Origin: JBEKCP01 sp050014815
Lineage (GTDB): Bacteria > Planctomycetota > Planctomycetia > Pirellulales > Thermoguttaceae
Length of the DNA: 13,557 nucleotides
Direction: 5' to 3'
NCBI GenBank assembly: GCA_050014815.1
Contig: JBEKCP010000081.1
Location: 1 to 13,557, forward strand
Position 1 is the first letter of the stretch, and each line of letters opens with the position of its first letter. This document shows positions 13,475 to 13,557 of this stretch, one piece after another. The translations under genes and the position numbers were made by a program. The notes under the pieces are model-generated. The model saw only the letters and a program-made list of their open reading frames with translations. It searched no databases and had not been told where the DNA came from.

Positions 13475-13557
13475 GGTGGGTCGACGGGCACCGGCGCGCA
13501 GCGTTGGTCGGCGAGCCCCACCAATCGGGGATAGGCCGTTTCTGGTGGGGCTCGCCG
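13475..13557. repeat. Long palindromic intergenic element reaching the window edge
   Basis: CGGCGAGCCCCACCA (13509-13523) is exactly repeated in inverse orientation at 13543-13557, giving 15 perfect base pairs around a 19-base spacer; the palindrome may continue outside the window. GGTGGG at 13475-13480 can also pair with CCCACC at 13517-13522, giving an alternative fold. No reading frame or gene is visible here. It looks like a dispersed palindromic repeat or a strong bidirectional structure element. Confidence 0.55.

Overview
The window is GC-rich and densely coded, and it looks like a chromosomal segment from a bacterium most likely in the Planctomycetota. The reasons are the very high third-position GC, a Sulfotransfer_3-type sulfotransferase inside a lipid-type cluster, a giant secreted TPR protein, and intergenic palindromes of the kind common in those genomes. 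This assignment is an inference; no rRNA or other marker gene is present.

Layout: at the left edge one plus-strand gene of unknown function (6-1205) runs tail-to-tail into a minus-strand gene for a 1386-residue exported TPR protein (1202-5362), with the two stop codons interlocked. Everything else codes on the minus strand, so transcription runs right to left. In order of transcription: a FabZ-type dehydratase (12798-13295), FabG ketoreductase (12027-12785), an acyl carrier protein with an unusual insertion (11535-11927), a second divergent FabZ-like hot-dog protein (10972-11535), a FabF-type ketosynthase (9689-10975), a sulfotransferase (8454-9590), a classical short-chain dehydrogenase (7546-8433), a KAS III/FabH-type ketosynthase (6512-7528), and a free-standing peptidyl-carrier/thioesterase didomain (5441-6469). 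The TPR gene follows after 78 bases that hold a good sigma70-like promoter, so it may be a separate transcription unit.

How the genes could work together: the carrier protein, ketosynthase, ketoreductase and two dehydratases are enough for an iterative type II fatty-acid/polyketide cycle that stops at the enoyl stage, because no enoyl reductase is present. The KAS III could start, branch or transfer the chain, and the SDR could adjust its redox state. The sulfotransferase could sulfate a hydroxyl, and the PCP-TE could accept and release the product. Malonyl transferase, enoyl reductase, acetyl-CoA carboxylase and phosphopantetheinyl transferase are all missing from the window and would have to come from elsewhere. 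The combination of type II FAS-like genes, a sulfotransferase and an NRPS-style PCP-TE with no condensation or adenylation domain suggests an accessory biosynthetic cluster for a possibly sulfated, possibly unsaturated lipid or polyketide. The product is unknown.

The non-coding right end (13296-13557) carries a plausible operon promoter and two strong palindromic repeat-like elements, the second of which reaches the window edge. No RNA genes, CRISPR arrays or insertion sequences were seen.
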